Shown here: positions 31,155 through 40,212 of the stretch, piece after piece
Layout of the letters: each line of letters begins with the position of its first letter
Position numbering within the stretch: position 1 is the stretch's first letter
Program-made: the position numbers and the translations under genes
The notes under the pieces: generated by a model
What the model saw: the letters and a program-made list of their open reading frames with translations, nothing else
Databases searched by the model: none
Told to the model about the DNA's origin: nothing
Source: Ceratopteris richardii
Taxonomy: Eukaryota; Streptophyta; Polypodiopsida; Polypodiales; Pteridaceae
Reading direction: 5' to 3'
DNA length: 64,000 nt
Assembly: GCA_020310875.1 (NCBI GenBank)
Contig: CM035420.1
Location: 184,499,380-184,563,379 of the forward strand

Positions 31155-32037
31155 TGTACCTAAGTCGTGAAGCCTTAGGGACTTATGTCGATTATACTAG
31201 ACCTCAATCGCCCCACAAGAGCATATAGTGTTGGATTAATACAGGTTTAATTATCAATCCGAGGAACCATAAGAACCAAGTGTATGAAGACGTGTGCACA
31301 CATGATGGTAAGTGAAGTGGTTAAGGTACAATGCATGTGAATAGACTTAACTACCTCTCCAACTCACTAATTCTCTTAAAATGCATGCCGCGATACCATT
31401 TACAGTAATAAGCACAAATTCAAAATTTTCTCCCAACTCTGAACTCCGAATATTATCAATAGTGAGTTCATTTCGAAGCTCTTGATGAGACGCATCTATT
31501 GGTTTTGTCTTCAATCAAATATGACAAATAATCTTCGAGTAATGAGTAAAACAGTGAATAGTAGGAAGCACCAACACTCGCTCCACAACTCGTAATGGCT
31601 CACACACACACTACAACAGTTCAAAAGCGATGGGAAGGGATAGACAACAATCCTACACACACATTTCAGGCATTACACACACACACAAAAGATCATGGAG
31701 AATGAGGAAATAAGTAGGAAAGAAGCAAATTCGAAATTCTTCTTTAGCTTTCACTATGGCAAAAAGTTCTTCACAAGAGTCACAAGGTGACTTATATACA
31801 TGTGCCCTAAAAATGGTCCTTTCACACAAGAGACCGGCACTTTATTGACTAAATCTATTTTCCTACTATTTTACAAGAGTTATGCTACAATGATTTGGGC
31901 TTATGCATCTAGAGGACTCCTCTAGTGCATTTATACAACTTCAAGAGAGTTTCATATGATTTTGAAGAAGAAAAAATTATGCTCGTAATTTCAAAATTTT
32001 TGGGGACTCCTCTTTCATGCTTCTTTACTCTGCAACA
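31155..32037 (-). repeat. 5' LTR of element O
   Basis: About 883 bases, plus-strand start TGTACCTAAG and end CTGCAACA. The start, the AATCCGAGGAACC and GTATGAAGAC segments and a (CA)n tract at 31600-31690 match the layout of the F and A LTRs, but the rest is diverged. Confidence 0.65.
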
Positions 32038-32360
32038 GTGTGTATGTATGTGCATCTGTGTGTATGTGTGTCTATGTATGTATGCGTATGCATGTGTATG
32101 CATGTGTGTGTATGTATGCATGTGAGTGTATGTGTGCGTGTGTGTGTCTATGTGTGTGTATGTATATGTGCAAGTATCTATATGTGTATGTGTGTGTATA
32201 TGTGTATCTGTCTATGTGTGTATGTATGTGTGTATGTATGTGTGTATATGTGTATATGTGTGTATGCATGTGTGTGTATGCATATATGTATGTATGTGCA
32301 TGTGTGTGTATGCATATGTGTGTATGCATATGTGTGTATGTATGTGCATGTACCTTTGCT
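32038..32360. repeat. (TGTATG)n / (TG)n microsatellite
   Basis: Imperfect TGTATG, TGTGTATG and GTGTGCATG units for about 320 bases right of the O LTR. It creates cysteine/valine/tyrosine-rich open frames that are not genes. At 32362-32405 a few CGCTCCTTCGCTCA-type 12-base units follow. Confidence 0.9.
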
Positions 32361-32405
32361 CCTTGGGTCGCTCCTTCGCTCACTCCTTCGCTCGCTCCTT
32401 CACTT

Positions 32406-33327
32406 GCCCCTTTGCTCTCTCTTGATCCTGACACAAATGTGTGGGAAGAATTTTTTTTTTCAATTCCCAGTGCGTGATGCTAAAGCATCGTAGCCAGTTT
32501 TCCGTGATCACTACCATTGTCACTAGGCTTCAATGCTATTAGCAATGGTCATATAAGGGACACTTGAGATCGCTTATGTGACACTCAAGGTTAATTTTTT
32601 TTATTATTCTCCTGGGCCGTCACTTATACAACGCTTTCTAAGAGGAGTGTTGCATATGTGACAGTCCCCACTTTTTTTTCAATTGGGGATTTCGCTACGA
32701 TCATTCCTATGACAGTACAAGCTAGGTTCTATTCCAGTTATGGAAATGTGCACCACTACTTTCATTGAAGACATTGTGTTTCAAATGCATCGCCTTGTAA
32801 TGTGGCCCTATGTTGCATACTCTAGATGCAATTGACTCTTCATGAGTGTGAGAATGGTCACTTTGATCATCTTGGTCGATTCCTTGCAATTCCTTGGTCT
32901 CCATATTAACACGACATTCCATTGTTGTGGCGGTTGCTACTGTCGCATAACCCTAGTTTCATTCTTGAATGTAGTGTTTGACCGTCTTCTGCCCTTGGAT
33001 GGGGATCTCCGTGTTTTAGTCATCTAGAGATGTCTTCCTTCCTAGGTGATTGATTCATTTGCTTGATTCTAGTGATATGGCATCTTAAGCAGCTTTTCCA
33101 TCTCTTGATGTGCTTTTCATAGGGTCTATTTTGGAATCCAAATAAGTCGTTGTGTCCCATGTGCTTCGATCAATGGCTTTGGAAGCCATACACATAGAAA
33201 TCCAGGTTTATTCCATAGAGATTGATGCTAATAGCTATTGTTGTGTGTCATAGATTGTTGATTGATATGTCCAATATTCTGATCTTCCTCCTGTGGCAAT
33301 TGATCCTTCGGAATCCATTGTAATTGC
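32406..33327. other. No gene recognised
   Basis: AT-rich sequence with poly-T tracts and no recognisable coding segment on either strand. It is the left flank of copia L. It may be the 3' untranslated part or LTR of the gypsy whose integrase end lies at 38215-38505. Confidence 0.4.
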
Positions 33328-33408
33328 TGTTGGAGTTAGACGTCTGCTGAAGCACGCGAACAACACAAGGAAGAAGAAGAAGCTTGGAGCACAAACACAC
33401 AATACTGA
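33328..33408 (-). repeat. 3' LTR fragment of copia L
   Basis: 81 bases that match 37643-37723 with about 3 differences. The fragment then changes at once to RNase H sequence. Confidence 0.85.
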
Positions 33409-33785
33409 CACAATTGGAAGTGGCCACAGTAGGCTGCTTCTTGCTCAACCAAGATATACATGAGCTACCAAGCATGAAGCAAAAACCACTGGTGGACACA
33501 CGAGTGTCATAGCAACTAGCCCAATTAGAGTTAGAAAAAGCATGCAAATCTGGCGGTAGTGATCCCCCCTTGGGATAAAACAACCCAAGTAGCCGAGTAC
33601 CACTCAAGTAGCGAAAGATGCACTTAACCGCCTTCCAATGCATGACTCCTGGGCAATGCATAAACCTGCTCATCTATGAGACAGCAAACTGAATATCTGG
33701 CCGAGTAATGCATAAGTAAATCAAGCACCCAACAGCTTGTTGATAGAGAACAACATAAAATGCATCTCTAGCATTATGAAGACTC
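33409..33785 (-). pseudogene. copia RNase H, truncated (element L)
   Basis: Encodes SRFMHCPGVMHWKAVKCIF, PDLHAFSNSNWASCYD and CISWLSKKQPTVATSN, the first two thirds of the domain (the Asp of the first motif is Asn here, SNSNW). It is then cut by the deletion into the LTR. The missing part is present in element K at 7746-7447. Confidence 0.82.
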
Positions 33786-34844
33786 AATTGTAAACTTGTC
33801 TCCATAGGAGTGGCAATAGGCTTACAGTTTTCAAGGCCAAAATGTTGCAATCATGTGTCAATATATTTCGTTTGACACAAAGCCATTCCACCATCAACTT
33901 GCATAAATTGAATGCCCAAATAGTGATGCAAATGCCCCAAATCAGACATTTCAAATGAGGCATGCAAATCAGCCTTGAAATCAGCAATATGCTTCTCAAT
34001 AGGACCAGTGAGTAGCATGTCGTCAACATAGACAACAATGATAAGAAGCACATCATTAGCACGCTTAACATATAAGGTGCTTTCAGTTGGATTGATCTCG
34101 AAACCATGTGCAACCAGATAGGCATGTATCTTCTCATACCAAGCACGTGGTGCTTGCTTTAAACCATATAATGCCTTCTTTAACCTGCACACCTGGTTTT
34201 CATGCCCTTTCTGCACAAAGCCACGGGGCTGAAAAACATACACTTCTTCATGCAAGTCACCATTCAGAAATGTTGTTTTAATGTCCAAATGATGTACATT
34301 CCAAGCATGATGGGCTGCAAGTGCTCCGAACAGTAGTCATACGACATGTAGGTGCACAGGTCTCATCAAAATCAATGCCTCTTTCCTGCGCATAATCCTT
34401 TGCAACAAGCCTAGCCTTATACCTGTCAACTGTACCATCAGGTTTACGCTTCAGCTTGTATACCCACTTAGTGCCAATGGCCTTCTTGCCAGGAGGCAAG
34501 TCACATAAAGACCATGTACCATTCTTCATTATAGCATCATATTCAGATTGCATAGCAACCATCCAATTTTTTGAATTCTGTGCTTCATCAAAAGAAATAG
34601 GCTCATTCTCATCACAGAGACTAGATGCAGCCATAGCATAACAATCTGATGCAAGGGAGGCACTTTGAGATCCTGAACGAGTATGATATGACAAAGGTGC
34701 ATCTAATTTGCTGTCACTCAAAGTTTGCACAAGCCATTTTGGCATAGTTTTTGCCTGCTCAATATCAGCTCTCTGATCAACAAGTGCATCATGTAAATCT
34801 GCATTAGAAATGGAATGATCTGCATCATCATATGAAACCTGCAA
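33786..34844 (-). pseudogene. copia reverse transcriptase (element L)
   Basis: 34844-34278 covers the linker and N-terminal RT: MQSEYDAIMKNGTWSLCDLP and GTKWVYKLKRKPDGTVDRYK. 34288-33851 continues after a frame change (near 34300) with MDIKTTFLNGDLHEEVYVF, CRLKKALYGLKQAPRAWYE and the catalytic VVYVDDMLLTG. One frameshift is the main damage. Confidence 0.88.
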
Positions 34845-34880
34845 AGGTTGAGAAGTTGCCTCATTAGGACCAGCACTAGA

Positions 34881-35640
34881 CTATCCACCTGTAAAAAGAG
34901 GCATCAAAGTATCATACATGTCTTTGGAGCTAACAGATGTCTCCTTAGTACATGAAAGCAATGGCTGAATATCATCTTCCACAAAGACAACATCACGGCT
35001 AACCAGAATGTGTTTAGTGTCTGTATGATACAGACGATAGCCTTTACTTTCCGAACTGTACCCAACAAAAATACATTTTACTGCCTTATCATCCAATTTT
35101 CTGTGATGTTGTTCAAGCACTAGTGCATATGCCAAACAACCAAAAACACACAGATGAGCAACAGATGGCTTGCGGTCATGCCAAGCCTCATATGGAGTGA
35201 TAGACTGCAGCGCTTTAGTGGGACACCTATTCAGTACATATGCTGCACACATGACAACCTCAAGCCAGAAACTATGAGGTAAAGCCTGACTCTTGACCAT
35301 ACACCTCGCCATCTCCATGAGAGACCTGTTCTTCCGTTCAACAACTCCATTTTGTTGAGGTGTATACGGCACTGTACACTGGTGTTTTATCCCACGTTCA
35401 GTCAGAAATGCATTAAAATCAGAAGATATATATTCCCCCCCTCGATCAGAACGGAGGGTGCCCATTTTACATGCTGACAAATTTTCAGCCAAACCAAAAA
35501 CTGTTTAAAGCACATGAACACTTCGGACTTTGCTTTGAGTGGATATACCCATGCATGCCTGGAAAAATCATCAATGAAAGTCACGAAGTAAAGGTAATTT
35601 CCAAAAGAGGGTGTCTACATAGGACGACAGACATCACTAT
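34881..35640 (-). pseudogene. copia integrase (element L)
   Basis: The core starts LVHSDVCRPM with the first Asp, where Arg replaces the usual Gly. It continues in another frame with FIDDFSRHAWVYPLKAKSEV, then LRSDRGGEYISSDF (second Asp) and NGVVERKNRSLMEMA (Glu) in 35492-34881. The C-terminal part with CIFVGYSSESKGYRLYH is intact. Two frame changes near 35490-35610 break the gene; the three catalytic residues are kept. Confidence 0.87.
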
Positions 35641-36814
35641 GTACAAGCTGCAATTTCTGTGTAGCCTGAACTGAACCATCTTTTGGAAAGGAGGAACGCT
35701 GCACTTTGCCCAAAATATAGCCTTCACAAACATGTTTTCCAGGTGCCTCAAGTTTGGGCAAAGAGGACACCATTTCAAATTTCTGCAGGCATAGCAAACT
35801 AGCAAAATTCAGATGACCAAAGCGTGCATGCCAAAGCTTTGCATCTGACATAGCCTGAGAATCATTTACTGCACACGCCAAATCATTTTCAAATCTTTCA
35901 TAGTCTATGAGCTTATACAGCCCACGACATAAAATGCCAGAAGCAATAATCACATCGCCATTTGACATATCATGAACTGTACACCTGTCATCAATAAATT
36001 TCACAACCAAGCCAATCTTGGCTAATGCAGAAACTGATAACAGATTCTTCTTGATCCCTGGCACAAATAAAGCATCTGACAAAGTGAAAGTACTACCATC
36101 AGCAGTAGTCAAAATGATCTTACCAACTCCCATAATAGGATAAGAGGAGTTGTTGGTGCATGTAACAATATTCCATGTAGGGGTAGGCTCGAGTGAAGAG
36201 AAGAAACTGCGCTGCGAGGTAATATGTTTGGTCGCCCCACTATCAAAGTACCAAACATCTGAGTCTACTATAGACATGCACTGCTCATGAGAAGATGGTT
36301 CAAAACTGCAAACAGTAGTGAACGCCCATTCTTCTTCCTGCGCAAGATTAGCAGACTCCGTTTTTGGTGTAGACGCTTCTGCAACAACCATTCCAGCCTC
36401 TTTCTTCTTTGCCTCTTTTGCAGCCAGTTTTGGACAGTTCTTTATGATATGATCATTCCCTTTACAGTACTTACAAAACAATTTCTGCTTTTCTGATTTC
36501 TTCTCATCTTTATCTTCCTTCTTCAAATATGCAGAATTAGCAGATTTCTGCTTACTAATTGAAGAGCTCCATTTTCCTTTGCCCTTCTGACTAGCCAGGA
36601 AATCTTGATCTGCAACTCGCATAATGGACCTATTTTGCCTAGACTGATCTTCCTGCAACAGAACAGAGACTAACTCCTCAAATGATAAGGCATTTGGATT
36701 TCCTTTCATCATCAACCGAAGAGTAGAAGCAAAACTCTGATATGAATCAGGAAGACCATTCAGAACGATCTGCACAAGTGAGCTATCTGGTATAACCTCA
36801 TCAGTAGAAATCAA
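35615..36814 (-). CDS. copia gag C-terminal, protease and pre-integrase (element L)
   Basis: 399 open codons. Gag end: SSLVQIVLNGLPDSYQSFAS and FEELVSVLLQEDQSR. Zinc knuckle CKYCKGNDHIIKNC. Protease VWYFDSGATKHITSQ with intact DSG. Pre-integrase with LWHARFGHLNFASL and HVCEGYILGK, where one zinc Cys has become Tyr (usual CxxC). It ends in the start of integrase. A stop at about 36815 separates it from the upstream gag, and 36814 may not be a real start. Confidence 0.85.
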   Translation of the reverse strand: MISTDEVIPDSSLVQIVLNGLPDSYQSFASTLRLMMKGNPNALSFEELVSVLLQEDQSRQNRSIMRVADQDFLASQKGKGKWSSSISKQKSANSAYLKKEDKDEKKSEKQKLFCKYCKGNDHIIKNCPKLAAKEAKKKEAGMVVAEASTPKTESANLAQEEEWAFTTVCSFEPSSHEQCMSIVDSDVWYFDSGATKHITSQRSFFSSLEPTPTWNIVTCTNNSSYPIMGVGKIILTTADGSTFTLSDALFVPGIKKNLLSVSALAKIGLVVKFIDDRCTVHDMSNGDVIIASGILCRGLYKLIDYERFENDLACAVNDSQAMSDAKLWHARFGHLNFASLLCLQKFEMVSSLPKLEAPGKHVCEGYILGKVQRSSFPKDGSVQATQKLQLVHSDVCRPM

Positions 36815-37329
36815 CTATTCCTTTAAGTCTTTGATCTTTGTTAGGAAACTGTCCATCGAATCACCTTCATTCATGTGCTCACTCTCCAACTATTTTCAGA
36901 GGTAAGCAACACGAGCCTCATTCCTAGTTTGGTACAATGTAGTAAGTTATCCCAAGCATCCTTAGGTGTTCTGCAAGAGCGAATATGAGGAATAATGGCA
37001 CGTTTCACAGACAAAGCTATCAATGCATGTGCCTGGGCATCTCTGCCATCCCCGCGAATTTGCTCTGCAGTAGGTGCAGCAGAAACAGTAGCACAAACAG
37101 GAATCTGCGGAATATCATCTTTGACACCATCTTCATCAGCTCCAGCACCTGTATTTGCAGTACCTATAGTCAGAGGTGTAACAGGACGTCTTTCAACACC
37201 CTGCACAATGTTCCACAATCCTTTTGCAACCAATACATATCGCATCATATAAGCCCACAATGGGTAGTTGGTACCATCCAACTTATCCTCAACAGCCAAC
37301 ATACTGAATACATCACTGCTTTCAGCCAT
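36815..37329 (-). pseudogene. copia gag N-terminal part (element L)
   Basis: 37329-36871 encodes a gag start MAESSDVFSMLAVEDKLDG, TNYPLWAYMMRYVLVAKGLW and AHALIALSVKRAIIPHI. A frame change near 36925 and a stop near 36815 interrupt the join to the C-terminal part. The start codon is in the right place, about 300 bases inside the PBS. Confidence 0.85.
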
Positions 37330-37628
37330 GGCCGGTGACTAAAATACCTTGATGCAGAAAATTGATTGTATCTCAAAAAGCTGAACAGAACTGCCCATAC
37401 GGTTTCTGCTAGAACTGTAGCAGACTTTGAGATGCTTAAACTGGCAAACAAAAACTAGTATATACCTTTGGCACAAAAAGACGAAATAGCTTGCACAAGC
37501 GCTGTGATAGTGCATTCGGAGGCCAAAACGAGCTCAGATCGTGCTGAGTATGCTCTTTAAAATTCGTGCGATTCTGAGACTACAAAATGGAGGAGTGTTG
37601 ACGGCACTCTAGATGAAGCGACGACCTG

Positions 37629-37640
37629 CTCTGATACCAA
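37629..37640 (-). promoter_or_regulatory. PBS of copia L, initiator-Met type
   Basis: The minus strand reads TGGTATCAGAGC, an exact match to the plant initiator-Met PBS, two bases from the LTR. Confidence 0.95.
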
Positions 37641-37642
37641 TT

Positions 37643-37872
37643 GTTGGAGTTAGATGTCTGCTGAAGCACGCGAACAGCCCAAGGAAGAAGAAGAAGCTTG
37701 GAGCACAAACACACAATACTGAATGTATTACTAGAGAATGTACAAAGATAAGTAGCCCATTAGGGCAATAGGCGTATATACAAGCCGAGGGAAAAAAACC
37801 TCCTAAAGAGGGAAAAAAGTGCCCCGACGGTCCTAGTGTGTTCACACACATCACTACCTAAATATATCAACA
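37643..37872 (-). repeat. 5' LTR of copia L
   Basis: 230 bases, plus-strand TGTTGGAGTTAGATG to ATATCAACA, minus-strand start TGTTGATATATTTAGG. A TATATAC element at about 37774-37780 may serve as the TATA box. A related LTR lies at 62758-62919. Confidence 0.9.
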
Positions 37873-38512
37873 AATGCATCTTTGCGCTTTGTTGCATTTT
37901 CATAGTCGACGTATGTGTAGCCTTTTCAACATGCTTGCTAAAGTGATCAAATGAAATGCCCTTACTCATCCTTGCAGTTTCACTTCCTAAGGGAGAAGTG
38001 TCTATAGGACCACGTGGTACATTACAAGGTATGGACAAATTAGGGTTACAAGTTACAACTCTCTTGATTCAAGATCACATTGGAAATTTCATCTCTATCC
38101 CCTTCTGAACTTGCTGCCTTAGGCACTATCATTCGAGTCACTTTGATTTGTCTTCTAGGAGACTAAAAATTTCCATGTCCTACTTTAGTTGATATGTATC
38201 CTTGTGCAAGATGTATGCTGACTTCATTTTCAAGGATCCAATTTTGACCTAGTATCAGATCTTTGAGGAGGTCAATGATTTGTCCTCTGATTCCTATTCG
38301 ATTGATCAAAAGTGGTCCATATCCTCATTGCTGTAACTTTTTGCATGTTGTTTCAATGTGTATACCAATACTAGATCACCTTCCTTTAAGCCCTTATCTT
38401 TAATGTGTGCGTCATAATAGGCTTTTTGTCTTCTTTTTGCCACATAGATTCTTGCCACTGCTTGTAATCTAGTCTCGTGCAATTTTTCAATAATATTTAT
38501 TTATCAAATTGA
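37873..38512 (-). pseudogene. gypsy integrase C-terminal fragment
   Basis: Reading leftward from about 38505, a frame gives KLHETRLQAVARIYVAKRRQ, KAYYDAHIKDKGLKEGD and LVLVYTLKQH, a typical gypsy integrase C-terminal stretch before the GPY module. Further left the frame degrades (GPLLINRIGIRGQ) and beyond about 38210 nothing is recognised. At 38512 it meets a plus-strand RT fragment head on. Confidence 0.65.
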
Positions 38513-38514
38513 GC

Positions 38515-39042
38515 ATACTAAATGGGTATCCGCCATTGTGGTAATGGCCAAAAACAATGGTAAAGTATGTGTGCCTATTAACTTGAAAAAACTTAATGTT
38601 CCCACCATAAGAGATGGTTATCCACTTCCTATCACTCAACATTTATTAGAATGTGTAGTGGACAAGGAGGTTTACAGCTTCCTTGATGGAGTTTTAGGCT
38701 ACAAACAAGTGGCCATAGCCCCATAAGACTAACATAAGACATCTTTCACCATTGAGAGGGTTATCTTTGCATTTTGTGGCATGAAAAGGAAAAATATTGG
38801 CCCACATAGTCTTGAAGAATTAAACATCAATGGATGAGGATAAGCTGAGAGCCATAGCAGAATTATCATGGCCTTGAGTGGTAAAGGAAGTACTAGCCTT
38901 TGTGTATCAGATCGTAACTAAACCCCTTTGCAAACTCTTAAAAATTTTGAGTGGAATGACAAATGCAAAAAATCCATCATAAAGCTAAAAGAATGTTTGT
39001 GTTTTGCACCGATATTGATAATGCTTGAGTGGAATAAGCTAT
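38515..39042 (+). pseudogene. gypsy RT and RNase H start, A type, internally deleted (element M)
   Basis: Begins TKWVSAIVVMAKNNGKVCV, continues PTIRDGYPLPITQHLLECV and EVYSFLDGVLGYKQVAIAP, closely matching the RT of A at 43731-43500. The catalytic YxDD part is missing. The frame resumes with PLCKLLKNFEWNDKCKKSI and FAPILIMLEWNKLF, the RT-RNase H connection. An A-type LTR fragment in the opposite sense follows at 39043. Confidence 0.75.
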
Positions 39043-39342
39043 TCCATGCTATTTGAAGGTCTAAACGATGTCTAAAAATAGCCAAAATTGGTAGGCTCAT
39101 TCTACGTAAGCTCCTCAAGCTCAAGGACTCCTCAACGTGCACAAAATGGAGCATATAATTACAAAAGTAGTTGTTCTGTGTTACATATGATACAAGAGTG
39201 ATGAAAATCACTGTTGAGAGTTTTTGAAAAGTATTTATAAAACATATTTGTTTGAAAAATAATCCGTCTGGCTCCCCACTACTTCGTTGTGCTCTGCCTT
39301 CACATACTTCCATGTTGTCTATGCCTCTGGCTACTGCCAACA
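39043..39342 (-). repeat. Truncated A-type LTR between RT and X fragment
   Basis: Matches F and A LTRs (CTCCTCAAGCTCAAGGACTC and GTGATGAAAATCACT segments) and ends CTGCCAACA at 39342. About 300 bases remain, and the U5 side is missing. It interrupts plus-strand sequence of the same family. Confidence 0.75.
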
Positions 39343-40150
39343 TTCCACATTTGAAAATCCTGTGTTTACACCCACCCACAATCATGCCACTCTTCATTAT
39401 TAGTTCACTTGATCACACTTCTAGTGACATGGACATCTCACCACCCACAACACCAACACTCACATCCACCACCCCATTACTCTCCCTCATGACCACACAT
39501 TTTTCAACCATCACCACAACATCCATAATCCCAACCCTGTCTCCCTTTCCCCCCTGCATCAACCATTGCACAAAATTCATTGTTTAGCACACCATCATTA
39601 CTATCATCATCTATTGTAGATAATGGATTTCACCAAATGTTTGCTTGTATGCACCAAATATGTGAGGAATTCGTAGCTTTAGGACATAATTACTAGGCTT
39701 TGTAGCAAACAATCGCACAATTGCAAGCTAGCATCAATTCACTAACCATTGAGAATGCCTCTCCAAATGCACGATATGTAAGAACTCCGTGAGGCCTACC
39801 ACTTCATGGAGATGGACTTTGAATAGAAGACAAAAGAAGCTATCATAGAGGCAGAAGAACATCTATGAGTCTAGATCGTCAGAAATGCAATGTTAACACA
39901 AAATATGGGACTCTTGCAACGACATCTTGCAACAGAAAAGGAAGAAAATCAATGCTTATAGGAACAAAATAGAGAGAATTTTGAAGCAATTATGGACAAG
40001 CCTGATGAACCCATTAGTCCCAGTCGATTCAAGGCTATTCCATCTGAAACAATGCAAATGCTATTAGAAGACCATGCACATTTACTAGAGGATTATGATA
40101 GATTAAACGAGGAATACCAACTGCTAAAAAATGATAATGCCACCTTACGG
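39343..40150 (+). pseudogene. ORF X, copy B (middle part)
   Basis: An unrecognised reading frame. It starts inside the Pro/Thr/Ser-rich linker (SSDMDISPPTTPTLT), passes through a degenerate coiled-coil part with a TAG at 39959-39961, and keeps the motif SPSRFKAIPSETMQMLLED with a helical tail DYDRLNEEYQLLKNDN (39992-40225). It matches copy A at about 42300-41530 and copy C at 53570-52950. It is truncated on the left by the LTR and on the right by inverted copy A. Confidence 0.7.
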
Positions 40151-40212
40151 CTACTGCCAACACCCCCCTCCCTCTCGCTTCTGTCGTCCTCGACAAAACC
40201 TTGTTGCGGGGT

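Larger units (their letters stand above)
33328..37872 (-). mobile_element. Ty1/copia element L
   Basis: A minus-strand element with 5' LTR (37872-37643), exact initiator-Met PBS, gag, protease, integrase, RT and part of RNase H. The 3' end is damaged: the first 81 bases of the 3' LTR (33328-33408) are joined directly to RNase H, so the rest of the LTR and the end of RNase H are lost. The flanks are attgc (33323-33327) and aatgc (37873-37877), a near-perfect 5-base target repeat. Confidence 0.9.

Noticed and set aside
31651-31655. atcct at 31651 as the right target repeat of P
   Set aside because: It would put a PBS-like site and the O LTR start inside the P LTR. The atctt at 30681 fits the TGTA/TACA termini and the resumed O leader better.
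32017-32493. Cys/Val/Tyr-rich open frames of up to 158 codons
   Set aside because: Products of the (TGTATG)n/(TG)n microsatellite.
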